The notes: generated by a model from the sequence alone, not told the origin. Counted from the stretch's first letter, positions 52,890 to 62,686 are shown. The stretch: DNA of 64,000 nt from Thermoanaerobacter pseudethanolicus ATCC 33223 (GCF_000019085.1 NC_010321.1:1995001-2059000); one strand, 5' to 3'. Numbers and translations are program-made.

Positions 52890-53957
52890 TCACTGGGTCT
52901 TGTTTGTTATTTTTGCAAGAAAATGTAAATATTTTATCACATCTAAATTAGTTTTGTACATCACTCTTTTAACTATAGGATTTCCAATCATTTTTACTAT
53001 TCTATCATAGTCTTCATTTTTTATACTATCCATCATCTTCCTAAAATCTACAAGTTTATCAACTTTATCTGTTATTTTCTTTACTTTTTTTTCATAATCT
53101 TCGCCATGTTTAATTGATTCAGCTGAATAAACCGCACTTTCTACAGCGTTTAAAAGTCCAAATCCTAAAAAAGGACCTAAAAAACCTCCTGCATTTCCTA
53201 TTAGATATATATTGTCTATTTGGTGTCTATCTGTTATACTTATGTCTAATTCCGTCTCAAAAGTTTCTATCATCTCATAATTTAGTTTTTCTTGATACAA
53301 AAAGGTTTGCCACATATTTTCAATCTCTTCTTTTTGCGTATAAGTAGCCACAAGAATTATTGACGCTTTATTTTGACTAAGAGGTACAAGATATGCAAAT
53401 CCTGACCTCGCGTACATTGTGTTAAGCCATAAGTACACAGTATGAGGCTCAAAATCTCCTAAAGCAATTCCTCCTTTGATCCTTGAAGAAACTATATTTT
53501 CAACTTCTGTAAGTTGTTTTGCTATCATACTATTTCCTGTAGCAACTACCACATAATCATAAGATTTTGCTAATTCCTTGTAATCCGCATTAATATTAAA
53601 ATTTATCTTTGCATTTATTCTTTTTGCCAATTGGTTTTCTACACTTTCTTGCTCTTGACCTCTTTGCACAATATATCCAAGATTTTCTCCCTTAATAACT
53701 GTTATGTTTTTTGGAGATTTGATAATTATTTTTTTCACTTTGGTCAAAGGTATAATAGAAATTCTAAACTGACTCTCCATAAACTTAAGAGGATCTTTGT
53801 GAGGCCTATGAACAATTTGCAACAGCAATTCTCCAAAAGAATAGAGGCTTCCAATTGTATGCTTCCTTTCATAAATATCACACTGTACACCTAATTTTTC
53901 AAGAATGTAAGCGCAGCATAAGCCTGATACTCCTGCGCCGATTATTGCCACTTTCAT
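52890..53957 (-). CDS. FAD-dependent oxidoreductase, geranylgeranyl-reductase-like (paralogue B)
   Basis: 355 residues. FAD-binding Rossmann start VAIIGAGVSGLCCAYILEKL and the second FAD motif IDNIYLIGNAGGFLGPFLGFG, as in geranylgeranyl reductase and related flavoproteins. Conserved with its neighbour throughout, including the HRPHKDPL block near residue 50. 2 bases separate the two genes. Substrate unknown. Candidate roles: lipid saturation, or an NAD(P)H-dependent partner of the small protein at 55062. Confidence 0.75.
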   Translation of the reverse strand: MKVAIIGAGVSGLCCAYILEKLGVQCDIYERKHTIGSLYSFGELLLQIVHRPHKDPLKFMESQFRISIIPLTKVKKIIIKSPKNITVIKGENLGYIVQRGQEQESVENQLAKRINAKINFNINADYKELAKSYDYVVVATGNSMIAKQLTEVENIVSSRIKGGIALGDFEPHTVYLWLNTMYARSGFAYLVPLSQNKASIILVATYTQKEEIENMWQTFLYQEKLNYEMIETFETELDISITDRHQIDNIYLIGNAGGFLGPFLGFGLLNAVESAVYSAESIKHGEDYEKKVKKITDKVDKLVDFRKMMDSIKNEDYDRIVKMIGNPIVKRVMYKTNLDVIKYLHFLAKITNKTQ

Positions 53958-53959
53958 TT

Positions 53960-55060
53960 TTATACCCTCTTTCTATGTTCATAAGGCTTATTGTGTAGCT
54001 TGTTTACTGTATATTCCATAAAAAGTGAACCGTATTTTATCGCATTGAAATTAGTATTGTAAACAAGTTTTTTCACAGGAGGAAAAGTAAGAATTTTTAT
54101 AAACTTGTCCAATTTATCATTGTCCATAAGGTCTAAAGCTTTTCTAAACTCCAACATTTTTATATTAGCATTTGACAAAAAACTAATTTCTTTTTCAAAG
54201 TCAATTCCCTCTGCTATGCTTTTAGCAGCTATTGCCCCACTCATAATAGAGTTAAAAGTTCCAAATCCTAAAAAAGGCTCTATCGCCCCTCCTGCATTCC
54301 CAACAAAAAGCAAGTTTTCATATTGATGTGGAAAACAATTACCCGAAGTATGCTGCAAATCCACCATATTGACAATATCTACATTCATTTTCTCTACTTT
54401 TAGAAAGGTATCCCAATAATACTGCAGCTCTTCTTTTGAAATGTAAGGTATAACCATAGCTAAAACAGCTCTTTTTTCATTGTAAGGAATCAAATACACA
54501 TAGCCGCTCTTAGTGTATAAAGTATTTATCAACATTATAAGAGTTTTTGTATCAAAATTTCCTAATACATTTGCAACTCTCACCCAGGTCGTCACCAGCT
54601 CTTGCCAACACCCCAATTCTTTTGGAATTTGCGAACTTCCCGTAGCAATAATGACATAATCGTAATTATTTTTTAACTTCTTATAATCAGCTTCTATATT
54701 GAAATTAACTGGTATTTCTAACTTATTATACAATTGATTTTCAAGAGAGTTTGCGTCCTGTCCTCTTAAAATCATATACCCAAGATTACTCCCAGTAACA
54801 GAAGCTGTTACAGTTGGCCCCTTCATTACTATTTTGTCAATGGTGTTAATTGGTTTAACTTCTATTCCATAAACATTTTTAAGATGATGAAGCGGATCCT
54901 TTATAGGCCTATTTATCACTTTTAATAACCCCGCAACATGGTTAAATAATTCACCTATTTTGCACTTTTTTTCAAAAATATCTGGTGTAATGCCATACCT
55001 TTGAAAAGTAATTGCCGCAGCCAGCCCTGAAACACCAGCACCAATAATAGCCACTTTCAT
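53960..55060 (-). CDS. FAD-dependent oxidoreductase, geranylgeranyl-reductase-like (paralogue A)
   Basis: 366 residues. VAIIGAGVSGLAAAITFQRY and LLFVGNAGGAIEPFLGFGTF are the FAD motifs. Shares with paralogue B the blocks INRPIKDPL, GSNLGYMILRGQD and FNIEADYKKLKNNYDYVVIA-like sequence, so an ancient tandem duplication. The start lies 1 base after the stop of the small helical protein gene. Function unknown. Confidence 0.75.
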   Translation of the reverse strand: MKVAIIGAGVSGLAAAITFQRYGITPDIFEKKCKIGELFNHVAGLLKVINRPIKDPLHHLKNVYGIEVKPINTIDKIVMKGPTVTASVTGSNLGYMILRGQDANSLENQLYNKLEIPVNFNIEADYKKLKNNYDYVIIATGSSQIPKELGCWQELVTTWVRVANVLGNFDTKTLIMLINTLYTKSGYVYLIPYNEKRAVLAMVIPYISKEELQYYWDTFLKVEKMNVDIVNMVDLQHTSGNCFPHQYENLLFVGNAGGAIEPFLGFGTFNSIMSGAIAAKSIAEGIDFEKEISFLSNANIKMLEFRKALDLMDNDKLDKFIKILTFPPVKKLVYNTNFNAIKYGSLFMEYTVNKLHNKPYEHRKRV

Positions 55061-55061
55061 A

Positions 55062-55529
55062 TTAACTCATCTCCGGTGTATTTAAAACTGTGTTATTTGG
55101 AATAGAAGGTTTCGATTCCAGACTTTCAATCTCCATTTGAAGAATAGAAATAAATCTCATAACATCATCCCTCATTTGAGTAAACAACTGTCTAACGTAA
55201 GGATTAGTAATATTCACAACAGTTTCATTATAAAAGGCTTGAATATTAACTAAATTTTTTAATAAATCTTGAAGCATGTCTAAAGGCTCTTGAGACATAT
55301 TTTTTTTGACAAGGGAATTAATATGCATAGTCTTTTGTGCCTTTTTTATGTCTTCTTTATGATTTTTTATCATTATTTCAATTTGCTTTAACAATGCTTT
55401 TATTTGATTATCTACTGATTCTTTCCCATATTCTCTTACTTTATCCAACAGTATCTTTTCTAAATTTTGTGCTTCAACAAAGGCACTTAAAATAATCTCC
55501 TGCTGAGTTATTTTCTGCACGACTATCAC
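55062..55529 (-). CDS. Uncharacterised all-helical protein
   Basis: 155 residues, no signal peptide or membrane segment; long amphipathic helices and no cysteines. It looks like a four-helix, ferritin-like or coat-like protein (for example QQEIILSAFVEAQNLEKILL), but clear iron-ligand motifs are not evident. First gene of a three-gene operon with the two FAD oxidoreductases (spacings 1 and 2 bases), so it probably works with them. I do not recognise a family. Confidence 0.6.
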   Translation of the reverse strand: MIVVQKITQQEIILSAFVEAQNLEKILLDKVREYGKESVDNQIKALLKQIEIMIKNHKEDIKKAQKTMHINSLVKKNMSQEPLDMLQDLLKNLVNIQAFYNETVVNITNPYVRQLFTQMRDDVMRFISILQMEIESLESKPSIPNNTVLNTPEMS

Positions 55530-55586
55530 ACCCTAAAAAATCATTATTTTAATTATTATATTTTCACGCTGTGACTTTTTATATAC

Positions 55587-55609
55587 AAAAAAAGAGGGTT
55601 TCCCCTCTT
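55587..55609 (-). terminator. Terminator after ldh
   Basis: Arms AAGAGGG (55592-55598) and CCCTCTT (55603-55609), overlapping the ldh stop codon; minus-strand tail of seven T. Confidence 0.8.
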
Positions 55610-56543
55610 ATATATCAAGCTCTTGTATTACACTTTTGATAACTTCGGCTGATCTTCTAAAAGCAGCAATTTCTTCCTGTGAAAGTGGTAATTCAAGTAT
55701 ATTTACGATTCCATTTCGTCCAACAACGGAGGGAAGGCTCAAAGCCACATTTGTAACACCATATTGGCCGGTTAGCGGAGATGACACAGTCAAAATGGAA
55801 TTTTCATCTCTGAAAATAGCTTCTACGATTCTTCTTACTGCGAGAGCAACCGCATAATATGTCGCACCCTTTTTTTCTATTATCGTATAGGCAGCTCTTA
55901 CAACATTATTAAAAATCTCCTCTCTAAAATCTTTTTCACATGCTTTTCCACATAAATTGCAGTAATTATCAATTGGTATGCCTGCTATGTTCGTAATGCT
56001 CCAAGCTGCAAGCTCAGAATCGCCATGCTCCCCAATTATATATCCGTGTATATTCCTCGGATCTATGTTACAATGTTTGCTTAAAAGATATCTGAATCTC
56101 GCACTGTCGAGAACTGTGCCAGACCCCAATACTCTTCCGTATGGCAAGCCAGATATTTTATAGGTAACGTATGTAAGAATATCTACTGGATTTGTAACTA
56201 TAAGGTATATTGCTGTGTCATTTACTTTAATAAGTTTTGCCACTATGTCTTTAAAAATCATCGTATTTCTCTTCACTAAGTCAAGTCTGGTTTCTCCCGG
56301 TTTTTGTGCTGCTCCCGCTGTAATGATTATTATGTCAGAACCTGAAACATCACTATAATCTCCCGCGTACAATTCAACTGGACTAATAAACGGTACGCCG
56401 TGGCTTATATCAAGAGCATCGCCTTCTGCTTTGTCTTTATTAATATCTATTAATACAATAGTTTTGGCAATCCCACTCAAAGCCAGTGTGTATGCAGTAG
56501 TAGCACCGACAAATCCAGAACCTATTATAGATATTTTGTTCAT
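55608..56543 (-). CDS. ldh: L-lactate dehydrogenase
   Basis: 311 residues. NAD-dependent reduction of pyruvate to L-lactate. IIGSGFVGATTAYTLALSG (dinucleotide loop), GAAQKPGETRLDLV with the substrate Arg and the loop, and the catalytic His in IIGEHGDSELAAWS. The Gln in AAQKPGETR separates lactate from malate dehydrogenases (which have Arg there). Monocistronic; typical FBP-activated fermentative enzyme (family knowledge). Confidence 0.96.
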   Translation of the reverse strand: MNKISIIGSGFVGATTAYTLALSGIAKTIVLIDINKDKAEGDALDISHGVPFISPVELYAGDYSDVSGSDIIIITAGAAQKPGETRLDLVKRNTMIFKDIVAKLIKVNDTAIYLIVTNPVDILTYVTYKISGLPYGRVLGSGTVLDSARFRYLLSKHCNIDPRNIHGYIIGEHGDSELAAWSITNIAGIPIDNYCNLCGKACEKDFREEIFNNVVRAAYTIIEKKGATYYAVALAVRRIVEAIFRDENSILTVSSPLTGQYGVTNVALSLPSVVGRNGIVNILELPLSQEEIAAFRRSAEVIKSVIQELDI

Positions 56544-56693
56544 AATATCTTCTCCTTTTCAATATTAATTTTCTATTAATAATAGTCTATCAAATTTCAA
56601 AAAATAGTCAAGTCTATTTTTTCTCTAATAATTTAAAATATTCAACGTTTAAAATGATTCCTCTGTGGAATATTAAGAAAGAGGTGATATTTT

Positions 56694-57218
56694 ATGGGAG
56701 ATATACATGAAATAAAGTCTTTGATGGAAGAACTCATAAAAAGTGAAAAAGATAAAGAGATGGCAAATAAAAAAATGCAAGAAGTGCTTGTAAAATCCAT
56801 TTCAGAAATAAAAAACATACTTTTGGCAATAAAAAAATACATAGGAGTCGAAAATATAAAACTTAGAAGTTATAGCGGAAAAACTTTTGAAATAGGAGAA
56901 GGTATAATAATTTACGATAAAAGCATAGATGAAAAAATAGTTTTAAAACCCGACAACATTTTTTATCACTATAAAATAGAAGGGGAGGAATTAATCGCAG
57001 TTCCAATCTCCGACCTTGAAATGCATAATTACATTACTTATGATACGCTTTTTGAAACTGTAAAAAACTCCCTTAAAAAATGTATACAAAAAAACGAAGA
57101 AGATATACGCCTATATAGAAGTACCATGTTGAAAATAGATAAATACAATAAAGAATTAGAAGAAATATTGTCACTAAAAAATTCTATAGAAAATAAAATA
57201 AAAAATGACAACCTCTGA
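56694..57218 (+). CDS. Uncharacterised coiled-coil protein
   Basis: 174 residues. Residues 1-55 and 120-174 are Lys/Glu-rich heptad helices; the middle (KLRSYSGKTFEIGEGIIIYD) looks like a small beta domain. No membrane segment. RBS AAAGAGGTGA before the ATG. Monocistronic with its own terminator. Not recognised. Confidence 0.6.
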   Translation: MGDIHEIKSLMEELIKSEKDKEMANKKMQEVLVKSISEIKNILLAIKKYIGVENIKLRSYSGKTFEIGEGIIIYDKSIDEKIVLKPDNIFYHYKIEGEELIAVPISDLEMHNYITYDTLFETVKNSLKKCIQKNEEDIRLYRSTMLKIDKYNKELEEILSLKNSIENKIKNDNL

Positions 57219-57243
57219 TATGAAAAATGTCAGAGGTTTTGTA
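57211..57243 (+). terminator. Terminator after the coiled-coil protein gene
   Basis: Arms CCTCTGA (57212-57218) and TCAGAGG (57230-57236) followed by TTTTGTAACTTTTTTG. Confidence 0.65.
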
Positions 57244-57394
57244 ACTTTTTTGTAATAAAAACTTAATAATTTCTTAATAAATTTTAACATTTTCCATGTT
57301 ATAGTATTTATAGAGTATCATAGTTATTTATAAAAGTGCATATAAGCTGAAACCAAAAGCAAGACGAAGATGTCTTTTTATATAGAGAAAGGAT

Positions 57395-58141
57395 GTGGAG
57401 AAATTGAAAGGAAAGGCATTGCAAACTTTATCTTTGATACTTGTATTTATTGCAATGGGTCTCATGATTTCTATGCAATTTAAAACTGTACAAGGCGGCG
57501 ATAAACCTCCTACCTCTATTTCAGTTACAAACTCTGCAAGATTAGAAGAACTTACTCAACAGCTCAAAAAAGCTCAAGAAGAAAAGGCAAATTTAGAACA
57601 GCAATTAGAAGAACTCACTAAAAGATTTAAAGAGTACGAAGATGTTGCATCAAAAGATGATGCCGCTTTAAAAAATCTACAGCAGGATGTTGAAAAATAC
57701 AAAATTTTAGCAGGACTTACAGATATGGTAGGCCCAGGAGTTATAGTAACGGTAAATGACAGCGACTTACAGCCTCGAGACGGGGAAGACCCTAATTTGT
57801 ACTTAGTCCATGATGAAGATTTATTAAGTATTGTAAATGAATTGAAAGCGGGTGGAGCTGAAGCAATAGCTATAAACAACCAAAGAATAATTGCAACATC
57901 TGAAATACGATGCGTAGGTCCAACGATAATCATAAACTCTACCAGGTATGCTCCTCCTTACGTAATAAAAGCAATAGGAGACCCTGACACATTGCAAGCA
58001 GCTCTTAATTTAAAAGGCGGAATAGTAGATACTTTAAGATTTTATGGTATTAAAGTAGACATACAAACTTCTGATAAAATAGTGGTACCTAAATACAGTG
58101 ACCCTATTAAATTCTTTTACGCTAAACCTGTGACTCCCTAA
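57395..58141 (+). CDS. DUF881-family membrane-anchored protein
   Basis: 248 residues. One N-terminal membrane helix (LSLILVFIAMGLMISMQF), a coiled coil (about 50-100: ARLEELTQQLKKAQEEKANL), then the DUF881 domain (VGPGVIVTVNDSD, GGAEAIAINNQRI, PPYVIKAIGDPDTLQAAL). The family is widespread in Gram-positives, often near division or sporulation genes, with unknown function. Start is GTG 57395 or possibly TTG 57404; neither RBS spacing is ideal. Confidence 0.85.
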   Translation: MEKLKGKALQTLSLILVFIAMGLMISMQFKTVQGGDKPPTSISVTNSARLEELTQQLKKAQEEKANLEQQLEELTKRFKEYEDVASKDDAALKNLQQDVEKYKILAGLTDMVGPGVIVTVNDSDLQPRDGEDPNLYLVHDEDLLSIVNELKAGGAEAIAINNQRIIATSEIRCVGPTIIINSTRYAPPYVIKAIGDPDTLQAALNLKGGIVDTLRFYGIKVDIQTSDKIVVPKYSDPIKFFYAKPVTP

Positions 58142-58250
58142 ACTCTCTTACCTTTTTAATAAAGGATAAACTTCCGACACATTCTCTAAACTCATAGCAT
58201 ATATCCTCTATATCTAAAAGATCAGATACATTTGCTATCTTCTTAATAGT

Positions 58251-58871
58251 TTACGTTAGATACTTTTCTTTCATCCAAAGGAGTACCTTCCAAACTACAT
58301 ATAAAAATATCATAAAGCCTATTGTAGAAGCAAAATACACCCAAGGCGGTTGGCTCTTTCCGAAAAAGTTTATGTTAATCAATTGTTTTGCAGCAAGATA
58401 AGACACTACTGCCCAAAAAGTAGACCATATAAAATCAGCAATAGCAGAAAACACCACATACACAGTAAAATTCATACGCGTTATTCCCGAGGCCCAAATA
58501 GCCGGGGTCCGCGGAAGTCCTATTAGCCTACCTAATAAAACCGTAAATCCTCCATATTTAGCAAACCATTTATCCATAGCTTCAAGGTCTTTTACTGTTA
58601 TTTTTAGATATTTACCGTACTTTTCAACAACAGGCCTACCTTTATAATAGCCTACCAAATAAGCTATCACATTTCCTGTCACATTTCCTAATGCAGCGAT
58701 GACTATAACATAAAAAAGGTTCATTTCCCCCTTTGAAACCAAGTACGCTGCAGCGAAAAATAATATTTGCACTGGTCCCGGCATTCCAGTTCCTTCAATC
58801 ATAAGCCCTATAAAAAGCGCTATGTAGCCATAAATTATTACCGAATTATAAAGAAAAGATTCTCCTTCCAT
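58251..58871 (-). CDS. DedA-family (SNARE-associated/VTT) membrane protein
   Basis: 206 residues from ATG 58871, which has GGATGGTG just upstream; an in-frame ATG at 58886 is also possible. About five membrane segments with the family core GNVIAYLVGYYKGRPVVEKY and the motif FTVLLGRLIGLPRTPAIWASG. DedA proteins act in membrane homeostasis, including undecaprenyl-phosphate or phospholipid translocation. Upstream and divergent from nothing; shares orientation with the glycogen operon. Confidence 0.88.
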   Translation of the reverse strand: MEGESFLYNSVIIYGYIALFIGLMIEGTGMPGPVQILFFAAAYLVSKGEMNLFYVIVIAALGNVTGNVIAYLVGYYKGRPVVEKYGKYLKITVKDLEAMDKWFAKYGGFTVLLGRLIGLPRTPAIWASGITRMNFTVYVVFSAIADFIWSTFWAVVSYLAAKQLININFFGKSQPPWVYFASTIGFMIFLYVVWKVLLWMKEKYLT

Positions 58872-58910
58872 GGCCACACCATCCATTATTTTTTAAGTTT
58901 ATTATAACAC

Positions 58911-58943
58911 AAAAAAACAAAGCAGGGAAATTGTCACCCCTGC
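58911..58943 (-). terminator. Terminator of the glycogen-type operon
   Basis: Arms GCAGGG (58922-58927) and CCCTGC (58938-58943); minus-strand tail TTTGTTTTTTTG. Lies 10 bases after the GT4 stop. Confidence 0.75.
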
Positions 58944-58953
58944 CTTAGCGCAT

Positions 58954-60120
58954 TTATTTTTTATATTTCTCTATTACATCCTTGTACATCTCATAAGTCT
59001 TTTTGGCGATGCTTTCCCAACTAAACATCTCTTCAACACGTTTTCTCCCATTTTCTCCAAACTTTACAGCTAAATCTTTGTTATTTAAAAGTATGTTTAT
59101 ATATTTTGCCAATTCTTCAGAATTGCCTGGTTCTACAAGGAATCCTGTCTCTTCATGAACTACAACCTCTTTAATTCCTCCTGTAGCACTTGCCACAACA
59201 GGAGTTTTACAAGCCATTGCTTCTAAGTTTATTATACCAAAAGGCTCATAAATAGAAGGACAAACAAAAACTTCAGCATTGCTGTACAACTCTATAATTT
59301 CTTCTTTTTCTACCATTTTATTTATCCAAATAATATTGTCGTAAAGTTTAACCTTTTGCTCTACTTCTTCTAAAACCTCTTGTGTATCTGGAGAACTAGC
59401 ACATAGTACAACCTTTATATCCTTAGGTAGATACTTTACTGCATCTATTAAATAAGTAATGCCCTTTTGCCTTGATATTCTTCCTACAAAGAGAATGTAT
59501 TTACCCTCAATTCCATATTTTTTGCGAGCAATATTTCTATCTGTTTTCTGGTATTGGTTCAAATCTATGCCGTTATATATAACTTCAGCTTTTTCTTCTG
59601 GAATATTGTAATACTTCAATATATCTTCTTTCGATCCTTGTGATACTGCTATAACCCTATCAGCGGCTTCAATTCCTGTTTTTTCCATCCAAGAACTTAG
59701 CTTATATCCATTTCCTAACTGTTCCTCTTTCCATGGCCTTAAAGGCTCAAGGCTGTGAATTGTAACTACAAGGGGTTTATCATACAATTTTTTAGCTAAA
59801 AAGCCCGCCATGAAAGTATACCAGGTATGGCAGTGTAAAATATCTGAGTCTATCTCATCTTTCACCATTGCCAAATCTATGGAAAAAGGCCCCAAAACTT
59901 TCTGATATCTTGGATCTGAATTTTCCTTTAACTTATCCCACTCTTTATATCCACGGACTTTTACATTATCAGCCGTATAATCTTGGTCACCAAAGCATCT
60001 CACATCTACTTTCATCAGTTTAGACAGTTCCCTGACAAGATAATCTACATGAACGCCAGCTCCACCGTAAATATTAGGTGGGTATTCATTTGTAAACATT
60101 GTAACTTTTAACTTATCCAT
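58954..60120 (-). CDS. GT4-family glycogen synthase / ADP-glucose glycosyltransferase
   Basis: 388 residues. GT-B fold with TNEYPPNIYGGAGVHVDYLV (N-terminal donor loop) and the retaining Glu pair in EPFGIINLEAMACKTPVVA. The IHSLEPLRPWKEEQLG segment is characteristic of the actinobacterial-type GlgA (GlgM) group, which uses ADP-glucose and in mycobacteria can make maltose-1-phosphate. It overlaps the maltokinase-like gene by 8 bases, which supports a maltose-1-phosphate or alpha-glucan role. Not GT5-type GlgA. Confidence 0.85.
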   Translation of the reverse strand: MDKLKVTMFTNEYPPNIYGGAGVHVDYLVRELSKLMKVDVRCFGDQDYTADNVKVRGYKEWDKLKENSDPRYQKVLGPFSIDLAMVKDEIDSDILHCHTWYTFMAGFLAKKLYDKPLVVTIHSLEPLRPWKEEQLGNGYKLSSWMEKTGIEAADRVIAVSQGSKEDILKYYNIPEEKAEVIYNGIDLNQYQKTDRNIARKKYGIEGKYILFVGRISRQKGITYLIDAVKYLPKDIKVVLCASSPDTQEVLEEVEQKVKLYDNIIWINKMVEKEEIIELYSNAEVFVCPSIYEPFGIINLEAMACKTPVVASATGGIKEVVVHEETGFLVEPGNSEELAKYINILLNNKDLAVKFGENGRKRVEEMFSWESIAKKTYEMYKDVIEKYKK

Positions 60121-61690
60121 AATTTACCTCCGATCTGTGCTTTTCTAATTTCAAATCCTCAATACACTCTAAAATACCTTTTAAAGGTATTCTAAACCAA
60201 GAAGGTCTATTATTTACCTCATAAATTCCTTCAAAAAGAGCTTTATCTAATTTAAAAATAGCTAAAGCCTTATCAAAGTTTTTACCTTCTGGTACAATGT
60301 CTGGTGCTTCCCTTGTCACCAATTCCAAATAGTTTTCCACAAAGGTCTCTGTGACAGCTTTTTCCCACCATAATAGCGCTTTTTCTATTTTTTCATCCCG
60401 AAACTTACCTTTTGCATTAAGATAATTAAAATAAGCAGCATAAGCAGCATAACTAAAAGAGCGTATCATGCCTGCCACATCTTTTAATGGAGATATTTTT
60501 TTTCTCCTCACCTCAATAGGTTTTGTCGGTTCCCCTTCAAAATCTATTATCACATATCCCTCTTCAGTCTTTAAAATTTGCTCTAAGTGTAGGTCTCCAT
60601 GACATCTTATATATTTGCCAAAAACAGCAGTATCTTTAAATTCTTCTAATTTGCTCATTAAAAAATCTTGTTGCTTTACAATCTCTTCTATCATTGAAGT
60701 TATTTGTTCATCGAAAGTTGACAATTTTACAAAATTTAAAAGTTTAGTAAAATTATTTTTTATACTTTTTACTATTTCTTCAACATCTGATATTTCCACA
60801 TTTCTTTTAGCAAAATCTTCTTTATCAATATAAGACAATTTAATATGCATATCGGCAATTATCCTTGCTATCCCTCTTACCTCTTCAAGGTAATTGCTCA
60901 AGTATCCTTCTACGTAACTTTCCTTAATTTCATCATAATCGGATAAAGTAGAAATTACAGAAGACAAATACTCTTCGGTATATTGCCACATGTCTCCCAT
61001 GTTTTTAATGTGTTCCACTATTATAGCAACAGTGTACCTTTCTCTGTTCCTGTCTTTATATAAAAAATATCCTCTTATATCTTGAACATTTCCAAAACCT
61101 GCATTTTTAAGTTCAAAAGTCATTTCAAGGTCAGGATTAACTCCTTTTACAAATTTTCTATAAGTCTTTATTATTTCATCTTTTTGCAAAAATGTTAAAC
61201 TATTACTAGACTTATTGCTCAGCCTTCTTGAACTGTATATATCGTCTTTTTTAAGATTATAAGGAATTAATTGGGCACCAGACTCAAATTTTATAACTGT
61301 TTCTTCACTTAACACTTTATTTAAAAACTTAACATAATTTATATCGTCAATTCCATCGTATATAAAAGCTTTTAAATTTGGATTCTCAATAATATCTATT
61401 AAATCATTATTCCTAAAATAAGGAGTTATAATTAAAGGCACATAATAAAGCAAAGTAATCTCTTTCTTACTCGTTGGAGCTTTCACCACAAAAGCTATAA
61501 TAGCTGCAATTATAATCTCAGTTTCCTTTTTAGACAATATTGCATAATCAAATAAAAATATATCTAAAATATTATAAGCCTTCTCCTGAAACCACCTAAA
61601 CTTTTTAAAATTGTCTTTATCTATATTTTTAATTATATCTTTCAGTTTTGTAGGTATATCTTCAAAGTTGAAGGTTTTATCAATATACAT
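60113..61690 (-). CDS. Maltokinase-like aminoglycoside-phosphotransferase-fold protein
   Basis: 525 residues. Pep2/maltokinase features: the catalytic YIRCHGDLHLEQIL, the metal motif IIDFEGEP followed by the family-typical SPLKDVAGMIRSFSYAAYAA, and a C-terminal EVNNRPSWFRIPLKGI. Maltokinases make maltose-1-phosphate from maltose and ATP. The N-terminal 150 residues are a cap-like domain. Its neighbours, a GlgM-type synthase and a GalT-like enzyme, suggest that it belongs to alpha-glucan metabolism. GlgE and TreS are not in the window. Confidence 0.82.
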   Translation of the reverse strand: MYIDKTFNFEDIPTKLKDIIKNIDKDNFKKFRWFQEKAYNILDIFLFDYAILSKKETEIIIAAIIAFVVKAPTSKKEITLLYYVPLIITPYFRNNDLIDIIENPNLKAFIYDGIDDINYVKFLNKVLSEETVIKFESGAQLIPYNLKKDDIYSSRRLSNKSSNSLTFLQKDEIIKTYRKFVKGVNPDLEMTFELKNAGFGNVQDIRGYFLYKDRNRERYTVAIIVEHIKNMGDMWQYTEEYLSSVISTLSDYDEIKESYVEGYLSNYLEEVRGIARIIADMHIKLSYIDKEDFAKRNVEISDVEEIVKSIKNNFTKLLNFVKLSTFDEQITSMIEEIVKQQDFLMSKLEEFKDTAVFGKYIRCHGDLHLEQILKTEEGYVIIDFEGEPTKPIEVRRKKISPLKDVAGMIRSFSYAAYAAYFNYLNAKGKFRDEKIEKALLWWEKAVTETFVENYLELVTREAPDIVPEGKNFDKALAIFKLDKALFEGIYEVNNRPSWFRIPLKGILECIEDLKLEKHRSEVNYG

Positions 61691-61714
61691 TTGACCACTT
61701 CTTTCAATAGAATT

Positions 61715-62686
61715 TCATTCTATTCTTAAAACTGATGCTGCCAATTCTGGTGGCACAGGATTTATATAAACTCCTGTCCCTAACTCGAAACCAGCTGCCA
61801 CAGTAAGCCTTGGAATAATTTCAATATGCCAATGATAATTTCTTATATCAGAAATTGGTAATGTGTGAATCACAATATTATATGGAGGCAAGTTAAATTC
61901 TTTCTCGTACTTTTCTATAAGAGGCTTCAAAATTTCAGTCAGACTTGCAATATTTCCTTCTCTTAACTCTTCAAATCGCTCCTGATGCTCTTTGGGTATT
62001 ACCCATGACTCATAAGGATATTGAGATGCATAAGGGGCTATAATAATGAAACTCTCATTTTCAGCTATTATCCTTTTACCTTCTTCTTTTTCATATTTGA
62101 CAATTTCACAATAAGGACATTTGCCCTTCTTCTTAATATATTCTTGTGTACCTGTTACCTCTTTTTCTACTACATCTGGAATAAAAGAAATAGCTATAAT
62201 CTGCCAGTGCCCGTGTTCTAAGGAAGCTCCTCCTCTTGCTCCAAAATTTTTGAACACCTGAATGTATTTTATTTTATCGTCTTGAGCAATTTTTTTATAA
62301 CGCTCAATTATTGCCATAAAAACTTTTTGCATTTGCCCTAAAGATAAACTTCCAAAAGTTACATCGTGTTCTGGTGACTCTACTATCACTTCTGCTACAC
62401 CATAACCATATTCTGCTTTATAAAGGGATGGTACCTCAAAGCTCTTTAAATCCCTATTCACGGCTGCAAATTTATTTTCAAATCCTCTCACTAACCAGTT
62501 CCCTTTTTTATCCTTAATTTCAACTAAAGTAGGAGGAGTCATCTCTTCATTCATGGGGCAAAAAGGGCAAGTATTATTATTTTTCTTTCCCTCATAGTTT
62601 ACATTGAAATCATGAGGTCTTTTACCTCGCTCTGTAGCTATAATTACCCTTTTACCAGTTATAAGGTCATATCTTATTTCGGACAT
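61715..62686 (-). CDS. galT: Galactose-1-phosphate uridylyltransferase-like nucleotidyltransferase
   Basis: 323 residues. HIT-superfamily transferase: CPFCP and CPYC zinc cysteines, the active-site histidine triad in SLEHGHWQIIAI (HGH rather than HPH), and the C-terminal NYHWHIEIIPRL. It exchanges a nucleotide between sugar phosphates; UDP or ADP specificity is not decided by sequence here. With the alpha-glucan genes, an ADP-glucose phosphorylase-like role is possible. Start at ATG 62686; the longer frame to 62737 would run through the operator. First gene of the operon. Confidence 0.85.
   Translation of the reverse strand: MSEIRYDLITGKRVIIATERGKRPHDFNVNYEGKKNNNTCPFCPMNEEMTPPTLVEIKDKKGNWLVRGFENKFAAVNRDLKSFEVPSLYKAEYGYGVAEVIVESPEHDVTFGSLSLGQMQKVFMAIIERYKKIAQDDKIKYIQVFKNFGARGGASLEHGHWQIIAISFIPDVVEKEVTGTQEYIKKKGKCPYCEIVKYEKEEGKRIIAENESFIIIAPYASQYPYESWVIPKEHQERFEELREGNIASLTEILKPLIEKYEKEFNLPPYNIVIHTLPISDIRNYHWHIEIIPRLTVAAGFELGTGVYINPVPPELAASVLRIE

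Noticed and set aside
55062-55529. Ferritin or rubrerythrin
   Set aside because: It is helical and of the right size, but paired ExxH iron-binding motifs are not evident.
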